From the NCBI RefSeq assembly GCF_003086795.1, contig NZ_CP026003.1:2530579-2594578 (forward strand): 64,000 nt of DNA. The letters are read 5' to 3'. The translations under genes were made by a program, and so were the position numbers. The notes beneath the pieces are model-generated. The model did no database searches. It worked only from the letters and a program-made list of their open reading frames with translations, and was not told where the DNA came from. The DNA comes from Stenotrophomonas sp. SAU14A_NAIMI4_5 (GTDB lineage: Bacteria; Pseudomonadota; Gammaproteobacteria; Xanthomonadales; Xanthomonadaceae). Shown in pieces: positions 24,694-30,936 of this stretch. Every line of letters starts with the position of its first letter. Position 1 is the first letter of the stretch.

Positions 24694-24705
24694 GGCAGCA
24701 GGTCC

Positions 24706-25776
24706 TCAGAGATCCAAAGTCAGGTCGGTGGTCGGTGCGCTCACGCAGATCCGCACCGGCTGTGCCGTTTCGGACTGCATTTCACCGGTGCGCAGGTGGC
24801 GGGTGGTGCCACTGACGCGGTCGCAGGTGCAGCTGTTGCAGATACCCATGCGGCAGCCGTGCTTGGGCTTGATGCCCTGGGCTTCCAGGCTTTCCAGCAG
24901 CGAACGGCCGCGCGCGACCTTCAGCTGGCGGCCGCTGCGCGCCAGGGTCAGGGCGATCTCACCGGCGCTGTCGGCATCGCTGAGCGGTGCCGGCGGGGTG
25001 AAGGCCTCGGCCTGGAAGCCGGCGACCTGGTGCACCAGGCGCTGCCGCGCGGCGGCGACGAAGCCATCCGGGCCACAGGCCAGCACGTGGCGCTGCGCCA
25101 GCGGGGTATCGTCGCCGGCCATGGCCAGCGAATGGGTATCGATGCGCGCAGCCGGCACCTCGCCCTCGCGGGTGGTCAGCAGGTGCACGCGCAGGTTCGG
25201 GGTGGCCGCAGCCAAGGCCAGCAGTTCATCGCGGAACTGGAAGGCGGCGGCGTTGCGTTCCCAGTAGAACAGGTCCACCGGCGCGGCCAGCGGGCGCTGG
25301 CAGGCCTCGCGCAGCAGGCTGCGCATGGGCGTGATGCCGCTGCCGGCGGCCAGCAGCAGCACCGGTGCAGCGGCCGGCATGTGGAAGTCACCAAAGGCCG
25401 CATCCAGCCGGAACAGATCGCCCGGCCTGGCATGGTGGACCAGGTGCTGGCTGATGGTGCCGCCGTCGACCGCCTTGACGGTAATGGCCAGCTCGCGGCG
25501 GCCCAGCGCGGTCGGGCTGTAGCTGCGGCGAAATACGCGCCCTTCAAGCTCCACACCCAGGGTGATGTGCTGGCCGGCGCGCATGCCGGCCCAGTGCCGG
25601 TTGCAGCGCAGGACCAGGGTGGCGGCGCCCTCGCCGGCCGGCTCGCGCCGGACCAGGCGGGCCAGGGGCTCGCGCAGGGTCCACAACGGATTCAGCTGGC
25701 CCGCCCAGAAATCGAACAACGTCGGCGACAGCCAGCGGTATGGGGAAAACAGGGACGGACGGATCACAGCGCTCAT
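24706..25776 (-). CDS. Ferredoxin reductase with C-terminal 2Fe-2S domain (desaturase electron donor)
   Basis: 356 residues from the ATG at 25776 (MSAVIRPSLF). An FAD domain carries RRSYSP, an NAD(P) domain carries LLLAAGSGITPMRSLL and HVLACGPDGFV, and a plant-type 2Fe-2S domain has cysteines in KHGCRMGICNSCTC plus a later Cys. It passes electrons from NAD(P)H to the desaturase 12 bases downstream. An upstream start at 25815 would place the operator within the gene and is unlikely. Confidence 0.9.
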   Translation of the reverse strand: MSAVIRPSLFSPYRWLSPTLFDFWAGQLNPLWTLREPLARLVRREPAGEGAATLVLRCNRHWAGMRAGQHITLGVELEGRVFRRSYSPTALGRRELAITVKAVDGGTISQHLVHHARPGDLFRLDAAFGDFHMPAAAPVLLLAAGSGITPMRSLLREACQRPLAAPVDLFYWERNAAAFQFRDELLALAAATPNLRVHLLTTREGEVPAARIDTHSLAMAGDDTPLAQRHVLACGPDGFVAAARQRLVHQVAGFQAEAFTPPAPLSDADSAGEIALTLARSGRQLKVARGRSLLESLEAQGIKPKHGCRMGICNSCTCDRVSGTTRHLRTGEMQSETAQPVRICVSAPTTDLTLDL

Positions 25777-25797
25777 GGGCGCACTATACGGCCGCAC

Positions 25798-25821
25798 ATA
25801 CACCTGTGTATACATGTGTAT
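25798..25821. promoter_or_regulatory. Operator between desaturase operon and FabR/DesT regulator
   Basis: A 24-base imperfect palindrome begins ATACACCTGTGTATAC and ends ATGTGTAT; the outer arms ATACAC/GTGTAT match exactly and the inner GTGTATACAT nearly so. It is an AT-rich island in the 92-base gap between the divergent reductase (25776) and regulator (25869) starts, as expected for a TetR-family operator controlling both. Confidence 0.65.
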
Positions 25822-25868
25822 ATTGAACCGGATTGGGTATGATTCAGCCTCGTCCCCCCGGAAGTCCC

Positions 25869-26528
25869 ATGGCCGCCGCCACCGCCCTGACGCCGCCCGA
25901 AGATGCCAACAGCCCGGCCCGCCGTACGGTGAGCCGCGAGGACCTGCTGGCCGCCGCGCTGAAACTGATCGGCCCGCACCGCAGCCTGTCCACGCTGAGC
26001 CTGCGCGAAGTCGCGCGCGAAGCGGGCATTGCCCCGAACAGTTTCTACCGGCAGTTCCGCGACATGGACGAACTGGCCGTGGCCCTGATCGACGTCGCCG
26101 GCCGCTCGCTGCGCACGATCATCGGCGAGGCCCGCCAGCGCGCCACCTCCAGCGCGACCAGCGTGGTGCGCGTGTCGGTGGAAACCTTCATGGAGCAGCT
26201 GCGCGCAGACGACAAACTGCTGCACGTGCTGCTGCGCGAAGGCGCGGTGGGCTCGGATGACTTCAAGCACGCGGTCGAACGCGAACTGCACTACTTCGAA
26301 GAAGAACTGCAGCACGACCTGGTGCGCCTGGCCGCACTGGACGGCGCCAAGCTCTACAAGCCCGAACTGGTGGCCACCGCCATCACCCGCCTGGTGTTCG
26401 CCATGGGCGCCACCGCGATGGACCAGCCGCCGGAGAAAGACCCGGAGCTGGTCGAACAGATTTCCACGATGATCCGCATGATCATCGTCGGCGCCCGCAC
26501 CCCCGCAGCGTTCCGCCGCGGCAGGTAA
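25869..26528 (+). CDS. fabR: TetR-family repressor of unsaturated fatty acid genes (FabR/DesT)
   Basis: 219 residues from the ATG at 25869; ATGs at 25833 and 25839 are possible. The helix-turn-helix is close to FabR/DesT: LSTLSLREVAREAGIAPNSFYRQFRDMDELAVALID. The C-terminal ligand domain follows (SVETFMEQLRADDKLLHVLLREG). Family members sense the ratio of unsaturated to saturated acyl-CoA and repress desaturase genes. It is divergent from the desaturase operon with a palindromic operator between. Confidence 0.88.
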   Translation: MAAATALTPPEDANSPARRTVSREDLLAAALKLIGPHRSLSTLSLREVAREAGIAPNSFYRQFRDMDELAVALIDVAGRSLRTIIGEARQRATSSATSVVRVSVETFMEQLRADDKLLHVLLREGAVGSDDFKHAVERELHYFEEELQHDLVRLAALDGAKLYKPELVATAITRLVFAMGATAMDQPPEKDPELVEQISTMIRMIIVGARTPAAFRRGR

Positions 26529-26533
26529 GCGCC

Positions 26534-26571
26534 GGGGTCGGATCCGTTTCCGCAGGAAACGGCTCTGACCC
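26534..26571 (+). repeat. GGGGTCGGATCC hairpin element
   Basis: GGGGTCGGATCCGTTTCC, short loop GCA, then GGAAACGGCTCTGACCC. The outer arms are constant across three copies in the window (also 28863-28901 and 28941-28979) while the inner stem differs (GTTTCC/GGAAAC here). Confidence 0.75.
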
Positions 26572-26582
26572 TATGCCGACCG

Positions 26583-26655
26583 GTAGATCCACGCCATGCG
26601 TGGATGAACTCTGTCAGATAGCGAATGAGTTCATCCACGCATGGCGTGGCTCTAC
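26583..26655. repeat. Inverted pair of GTAGATCCACGCC elements
   Basis: GTAGATCCACGCCATGCG then TGGATG at 26583-26606 and its inverted partner at 26632-26655. Second subtype of GTAG palindrome, also found at 28981-29048 and 41970-42039. Confidence 0.88.
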
Positions 26656-26656
26656 T

Positions 26657-26714
26657 GTGTCGACCAAGGTCGACACCCACCAGATCCGACCCCGTGCCGA
26701 CCAACGGTCGGCAC
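26657..26714. repeat. Two GTGTCGACC/GTGCCGACC palindromes
   Basis: GTGTCGACCAAGGTCGACAC (26657-26676) and a variant starting GTGCCGACCAACGGTCGG (26694-26714). They resemble the palindrome inside the LLM oxidoreductase gene (16534-16557); the central CCAA with flanking complementary arms is shared. Confidence 0.75.
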
Positions 26715-26765
26715 CCACCAACAGCAGCGTCATGCCGTTCCGACAGCTCGCAGAAAACTGTCGAA

Positions 26766-26867
26766 GGCGGGATGGGTCCGGTTGAGGAGGTGTGAGCGGC
26801 ATGGATGCCGCGACCAAGCCCCCATGGACGGGTTCACGGCGCCCCCCTCAACCGGACCCACCCCGCC
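26766..26867 (+). repeat. Branched hairpin repeat, copy 3
   Basis: The outer stem pairs 26773-26787 with 26846-26860 (15 perfect pairs), extended by GGCGGG/CCCGCC beyond one mismatch. The inside carries a hairpin GCGGCATGGATGCCGC and the conserved block AAGCCCCCATGGACGGG with TTCACGGCG. Both stems differ from copies 1 and 2 yet remain complementary. Confidence 0.85.
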
Positions 26868-26941
26868 ATCCCACAAATAGCCAGCTTTTGACGTTGACGT
26901 GGCTTCTGCGGGTGCAGGGCTGCAAGCCCTGCGCACACACC

Positions 26942-27403
26942 TCAGCCCTCAGCCTTCCTCACGAACGCCTCGAACAGCGCCAGTGTCTGCTCGCTCACAT
27001 GATGCTCGATGCCCTCGGCATCACGCCGTGCGGTATCCGGGTCCACGCCCAGCGCCAGCAGGAAGCGCTCCACCGTCTGGTGCCGTTCGCGACTGGCATG
27101 GGCCAGCGCCTCGCCTTCCGGCGTCAGGAACACGCCGCGATAGGGACGCTGCACCACCCAACCATCCCGGGCCAGGCGCCGCAGCATCTTCGCCACTGTC
27201 GGCTGGGCCACGCCCAGGCGCGTGGCGATATCGACCTGGCGCGCCTCGCCCCCGTCGGCCAGCAGGTCGGAAATCAACTCCACGTAGTCCTCGACCAGCT
27301 CCATCCGGTGTGCCTCGCGCACCTGCCGGAAGCTCTCGACCTGGCGCTCGGCCTCGATCAAGGGGGGGTTCTTTGCCGATGTCGAAGCGCCTGTCTTGCC
27401 CAC
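26942..27403 (-). CDS. mntR: Manganese-responsive repressor MntR (DtxR family)
   Basis: 153 residues. The winged helix reads [45 protein letters not shown], followed by a dimerisation/metal domain with [25 protein letters not shown] that holds typical metal ligands (Glu, His, His). When Mn is bound it should repress the divergent mntH. A palindrome suited to MntR lies just before mntH. Confidence 0.92.
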   Translation of the reverse strand: MGKTGASTSAKNPPLIEAERQVESFRQVREAHRMELVEDYVELISDLLADGGEARQVDIATRLGVAQPTVAKMLRRLARDGWVVQRPYRGVFLTPEGEALAHASRERHQTVERFLLALGVDPDTARRDAEGIEHHVSEQTLALFEAFVRKAEG

Positions 27404-27494
27404 GCGAGTGCCTGTCCTGCCGATGACTTCCGGATCTGAACCTGAATTCTGGACCAGTGACGCAGCAAAGACGATTGTTTCACATTGCTAATGG

Positions 27495-27512
27495 ATATAG
27501 CAGTGGCTATAT
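27495..27512. promoter_or_regulatory. MntR box before mntH
   Basis: ATATAGCAGTGGCTATAT: perfect seven-base arms ATATAGC/GCTATAT around AGTG, close to the E. coli MntR operator core (ATAGC...GCTAT). It ends only eight bases before the mntH ATG (27520) and covers a possible -10 (TATAGC) with TTGTTT at 27475-27480 as a -35. Binding would block RNA polymerase directly, and the mRNA would have a very short leader. Confidence 0.78.
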
Positions 27513-27519
27513 TGTAGCC

Positions 27520-28851
27520 ATGAACACCGTCGCGCCCACCGACTCCCCGGCCGCCCCCGCAGCCACCCTCGGCGCGCTCAACGCCTCGGTGGCCGTACCC
27601 GACAAGGGCCACTGGTGGTTCCGCCTGCTGGCCTTCATCGGCCCCGGTTACATGGTCTCGGTCGGCTACATGGATCCGGGCAACTGGGCCACCGACCTCG
27701 CCGGCGGTTCGCGCTTCGGCTACCTGCTGCTCTCGGTCATCCTCATTTCCAACCTGATGGCGGTCATCCTGCAGGCGCTGTCGGCGCGGCTGGGCATCGC
27801 CACCGGCATGGACCTGGCCCAGGCCTGCCGCGCGCGCTACCCCAAGCCGGTCAACCTGGCGCTGTGGGCACTGTGCGAAGCGGCGATCATCGCCTGCGAC
27901 CTGGCCGAGGTGATCGGCACCGCCATCGCGCTGAAGCTGCTGTTCGACCTGCCACTGCTGTGGGGTGCGGTGATCACCGCGCTCGACACGCTGCTGGTGC
28001 TGCTGCTGATGAACCGCGGTTTCCGTGCACTGGAAGCCTTCGTCATCGCCCTGCTGATAATCATCTTCGGCTGCTTCCTGGTACAGATCGCGCTCGCCGC
28101 GCCGCCGGTGATGGAGGTGCTGGGCGGCTTCATCCCGCGCACCCAGGTGGTCACCGATCCGCACGCGCTGTACATCGCCATCGGCATCATTGGCGCGACG
28201 GTGATGCCGCACAACCTCTACCTGCACTCCTCCATCGTGCAGACCCGCGCCTATCCGCGCACCGATGAGGGCCGCCGCAGTGCGCTGCGCTGGGCGGTCA
28301 CCGACAGCACGATCGCGCTGACCCTGGCGCTGTTCATCAACGCCAGCATCCTGATCCTGGCCGCGGCGGTGTTCCATGCCAATGGCCGTTTTGATGTGGA
28401 AGACATCGAACAGGCGCACCAGCTGCTGGCCCCGATGCTGGGCGTGGGCCTGGCCTCGACCCTGTTCGCGGTGGCCCTGCTCGCCTCGGGCCTGAACTCC
28501 ACGGTCACCGCCACCCTGGCAGGGCAGATCGTGATGGAAGGTTTCCTGCATCTGCGGCTGCCGCCGTGGCTGCGGCGCCTGATCACCCGTGCGCTGGCGA
28601 TCATCCCGGTGGTGGTGGTGATCCTGCTGTTCGGCGACCAGGGTGCGGTGAAGCTGCTGGTGCTGAGCCAGGTGGTGCTGTCGATGCAGCTGCCGTTCGC
28701 GATCATTCCGCTGGTACGGCTGGTGACCGACAAGGCCACGATGGGCGCACTGGTGGCTCCACGCTGGCTGGGCAGCATCGCCTGGGTGATCGCCGTGGTG
28801 ATCGTGGCGTTGAATGTGAAGCTGCTGGTGGATACCTTCGCCGGCGCGTAA
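27520..28851 (+). CDS. mntH: Nramp-family Mn2+/H+ symporter
   Basis: 443 residues, about eleven hydrophobic segments. Transport motifs are DPGNWATD (Asp52-Asn55) in segment 1 and MPHNLYLHS (Met229-His231) in segment 6. It imports Mn2+ or Fe2+ with protons across the inner membrane. The start at 27520 gives the usual N-terminus, but no Shine-Dalgarno sequence precedes it, fitting a near-leaderless message. It is divergent from mntR with the MntR box between, and would supply Mn to the SodA encoded 5.5 kb upstream. Confidence 0.95.
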   Translation: MNTVAPTDSPAAPAATLGALNASVAVPDKGHWWFRLLAFIGPGYMVSVGYMDPGNWATDLAGGSRFGYLLLSVILISNLMAVILQALSARLGIATGMDLAQACRARYPKPVNLALWALCEAAIIACDLAEVIGTAIALKLLFDLPLLWGAVITALDTLLVLLLMNRGFRALEAFVIALLIIIFGCFLVQIALAAPPVMEVLGGFIPRTQVVTDPHALYIAIGIIGATVMPHNLYLHSSIVQTRAYPRTDEGRRSALRWAVTDSTIALTLALFINASILILAAAVFHANGRFDVEDIEQAHQLLAPMLGVGLASTLFAVALLASGLNSTVTATLAGQIVMEGFLHLRLPPWLRRLITRALAIIPVVVVILLFGDQGAVKLLVLSQVVLSMQLPFAIIPLVRLVTDKATMGALVAPRWLGSIAWVIAVVIVALNVKLLVDTFAGA

Positions 28852-28862
28852 TCCGGAACCCT

Positions 28863-28979
28863 GGGGTCGGATCCCTTGCCGCAGGCAAGGGCTCTGACCC
28901 CGGTCATTGCAGTCATTAAATCCACGCCACGCGTCGTTGCGGGGTCAGAGCCGTCGCCTGGGGCGAGGGATCCGACCCC
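28863..28979. repeat. Inverted pair of GGGGTCGGATCC hairpin elements
   Basis: 28863-28901 reads GGGGTCGGATCCCTTGCC, loop GCA, GGCAAGGGCTCTGACCCC. 28941-28979 is the same element inverted, with a different inner stem (GTCGCC/GGCGAG). Each can fold alone and the two can pair with each other. They follow mntH directly and may serve as its terminator. Confidence 0.8.
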
Positions 28980-28980
28980 A

Positions 28981-29048
28981 GTAGATCCACGCCGTGCGTG
29001 GATGCCCATCACCGCGCGAACGGCATCCGAGCATGGGCTCGGCTCTAC
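28981..29048. repeat. GTAG element pair reaching into the thioredoxin gene end
   Basis: 28981-29004 is GTAGATCCACGCCGTGCG then TGGATG. 29023-29048, minus strand, is GTAGAGCCGAGCCCATGC then TCGGATGC. The TAG of the second element is the stop codon of the thioredoxin-family gene (29045-29047). Confidence 0.82.
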
Positions 29049-29371
29049 AAGTGCAGCGCGATCGCGGCTTCAATCTGCTGCGGCGACTGGAACCCTGGCA
29101 GGCGCTGCCGCTCGTCGCCATCGCGGAACAGCGACAGGGTCGGCGTCTGCCGCAGCCCCAGTTCGCGGAAGAACGCTTCGCCCAGCACCTCCAGCTGCAC
29201 GCGCAGCAGGGTCGTGCCCTGCCCCGCCACGCTGTTGGCCACGCGGTGCAGCGACATCTCCAGCAACCGGCAGCCCGGGCACTGGTCCTTGTGGAAATCC
29301 ACCAGCACCCGAGGGTGTTCGGCCAGCAACTGCTGGAACTGCTCAGGCGTGGTGGCGTCGATGATCTGCAT
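29045..29371 (-). CDS. Thioredoxin-family protein linked to ribonucleotide reductase
   Basis: 108 residues from the ATG at 29371 (MQIIDATTPEQF). The redox pair is CPGC (Cys31, Cys34) in VLVDFHKDQCPGCRLLEM, and the cis-proline is in QTPTLSLFRDG. Cytoplasmic. It lies downstream of nrdA, nrdB and a flavodoxin gene on the same strand, overlapping the flavodoxin by 29 bases, so a role as electron donor to the reductase is likely. Its stop codon comes from a GTAG repeat element. Confidence 0.82.
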   Translation of the reverse strand: MQIIDATTPEQFQQLLAEHPRVLVDFHKDQCPGCRLLEMSLHRVANSVAGQGTTLLRVQLEVLGEAFFRELGLRQTPTLSLFRDGDERQRLPGFQSPQQIEAAIALHL

Positions 29372-29885
29372 CGTGCGTACTCCGGTAATGGGCCAGGACC
29401 GCATCGGTCCAGGCGTCGATGGCCGCGGCGTGGCGTGCGCCATGCGGCATCTGCTCGATTTCCAGCGGCGGGTAGCTGCTGTTGAAATAGCGGATCAGCC
29501 GGTGCACGGCGCCGCAGTAGTACTCCTGCCCCCACTGCGTCTCGCCGGTACCGAATACCGCAAGCTGGCGCGGGCGTTGGCCACGCTCGGCGATGCCGGC
29601 CACCCAGGCCTTCATCTCCGACGGCGTGCGCCCAGCGTTGTCGGTCCAGCTGCCCAGCAGCACCAGGTCAGCCTCATCGGCGGCCAGCGGGGCAGCAGAA
29701 CGCAGGTCATCAGCCTCCTGCCAGTGCACCGCATGCCCGGCGGCCAGACAGCGCGCCTGGATCAGCCGGCCCAGCTCGCGGGTATTGCCACTCAGCGAGG
29801 CCACCACCACCAGGATGCGCAGCGCCGCGCCGGGTTCAGAGGTCGTCGAAGCCGTTGTCGACGTTGGTCTTCTTGTAACTTGCAT
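29343..29885 (-). CDS. Flavodoxin-like protein, possible NrdB cofactor maintenance factor
   Basis: Up to 180 residues. The first ATG (29885) lies within nrdB; the recognisable fold starts near residue 22 with RILVVVASLSGNTRELGRLIQ, where SGNTRELG is the FMN phosphate loop, so a non-ATG start near 29823 is possible. Further flavodoxin features are DLVLLGSWTDNAGRTPSEMKAW and AVFGTGETQWGQEYYCGAV. It is placed directly behind nrdB like NrdI, the flavodoxin that activates class Ib reductases, but it is not a close NrdI match by eye. Start uncertain, product class fairly sure. Confidence 0.72.
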   Translation of the reverse strand: MQVTRRPTSTTASTTSEPGAALRILVVVASLSGNTRELGRLIQARCLAAGHAVHWQEADDLRSAAPLAADEADLVLLGSWTDNAGRTPSEMKAWVAGIAERGQRPRQLAVFGTGETQWGQEYYCGAVHRLIRYFNSSYPPLEIEQMPHGARHAAAIDAWTDAVLAHYRSTHDADHRRHHA

Positions 29886-30882
29886 TGCGCATCTCGAAGA
29901 AGTCGGTCTTGGTCTCGGTGAAATTGTCGGCGTAGGCCTTGATCCACGGCATCACGTTGTCGGTGGTGTCGCTGTACAGGCGCTCGATGCCCAGCATGCC
30001 GGCCATCTTGTTGGCGCGGTATTTCACGTAGCGGGTCATTTCCTCCACGTCGATGCCGTCGATGCCATCCAGCACTTCCGACGACCACTGCGTTTCCAGC
30101 TCGATGGCATGCTCGAATGCCTGGTGCACGTAGGCCGTCAGTTCATTGGTCTGCAGCTCCGGGTTCTCGCCGATGATGGCGCGGATCAGCTCGCTGATGA
30201 ACTTGGTGTGGGCCAGCTCGTCGCGGTTGATGAAGCTGATGATCTTGCCGGTACCGGTCATGCGGTTCTGCCGCACCATGTTGTAGAAGTACGCAAAGCC
30301 GGAATAGAAGTTGATGCCTTCCAGGATCGACGACTGGATCAGCGACTTCAGCAGGGTCTCGGCGGTCTTCTCACGCATGAAATCGTCATACGCTCCCATG
30401 ATCGGCGCGTTGCGCTTGATGATGGTCGGGTGCGTGCGCGCGATCTCGAAGATGCGGTTCTGGTTCGGCAGGTCGGTGATCGAGGCCAGCACGTAGCTGT
30501 AGCTCTCGTTGTGGATCACCTCCTGCTGGCCGATGATCGCCGCGTTGGCATGCGCGGCCGGGTCGGTGATGTACTCGGCCACGTTGTAGATGAAACGGGT
30601 CTGCGGCGAATCGAGCGTGGCCAGCAGGCCGATGATCGAGTCGTAGGCGTTCTTCTCGCGCCCGGACAGCTCGCCGTACTGGCGCGAGTCCAGCTTCATG
30701 TCCACCTCGTCGGGGATCCAGAAGTTGGTCGACAGCTCTTTGTAGGCCCGATAGAACGACGGGTACGGGATGTCGTTCCAGTTGAGGATGCCGCTGGTGC
30801 GGCCGTTGATGATGCCGGTGCTCCGGTTGGGGTGGCGCGGTTCGAGGATCTTGATGCGGTCGAGGGGGGTTGCCATGGTCAT
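29836..30882 (-). CDS. nrdB: Ribonucleoside-diphosphate reductase beta subunit
   Basis: 348 residues from the ATG at 30882 (MTMATPLDR; a second ATG at 30876 is possible). Di-iron ligands are visible: Asp91, Glu121 and His124 (QQEVIHNESYSY), Glu188, Glu222 and His225 (RDELAH). The radical tyrosine is Tyr128, four residues after His124. The C-terminus (NGFDDL) is the usual NrdA-binding tail. It forms the radical that NrdA uses to make dNTP precursors. It is 55 bases after nrdA, with a REP element between them. Confidence 0.95.
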   Translation of the reverse strand: MTMATPLDRIKILEPRHPNRSTGIINGRTSGILNWNDIPYPSFYRAYKELSTNFWIPDEVDMKLDSRQYGELSGREKNAYDSIIGLLATLDSPQTRFIYNVAEYITDPAAHANAAIIGQQEVIHNESYSYVLASITDLPNQNRIFEIARTHPTIIKRNAPIMGAYDDFMREKTAETLLKSLIQSSILEGINFYSGFAYFYNMVRQNRMTGTGKIISFINRDELAHTKFISELIRAIIGENPELQTNELTAYVHQAFEHAIELETQWSSEVLDGIDGIDVEEMTRYVKYRANKMAGMLGIERLYSDTTDNVMPWIKAYADNFTETKTDFFEMRNASYKKTNVDNGFDDL

Positions 30883-30907
30883 CTGCCTTCGTTCTTTTTC
30901 ATCGTGT

Positions 30908-30930
30908 TGCCGGCCAGCGGCCGGCACTAC
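30908..30930 (-). repeat. GTAG REP element between nrdA and nrdB
   Basis: Minus-oriented element with core GCCGGCCGCTGGCCGGC, in the 54-base gap inside the nrdAB transcription unit. In the mRNA it would fold into a strong hairpin between the two cistrons and could change the NrdA:NrdB ratio. Confidence 0.88.
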
Positions 30931-30936
30931 CCGTGA

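Larger units (their letters stand above)
26529..26941. other. Repeat-filled gap between convergent fabR and mntR
   Basis: About 410 bases with no believable gene. In order: a GGGGTCGGATCC element (26534-26571), an inverted pair of GTAGATCCACGCC elements (26583-26655), two GTCGACC/GCCGACC palindromes (26657-26714) and a branched hairpin repeat (26766-26867). Several repeat families have accumulated between two gene ends. Confidence 0.75.

Noticed and set aside
23161..25842. An 893-codon plus-strand frame over the desaturase and reductase
   Set aside because: It crosses two genes with clear histidine boxes and Fe-S motifs on the minus strand and has no protein features.
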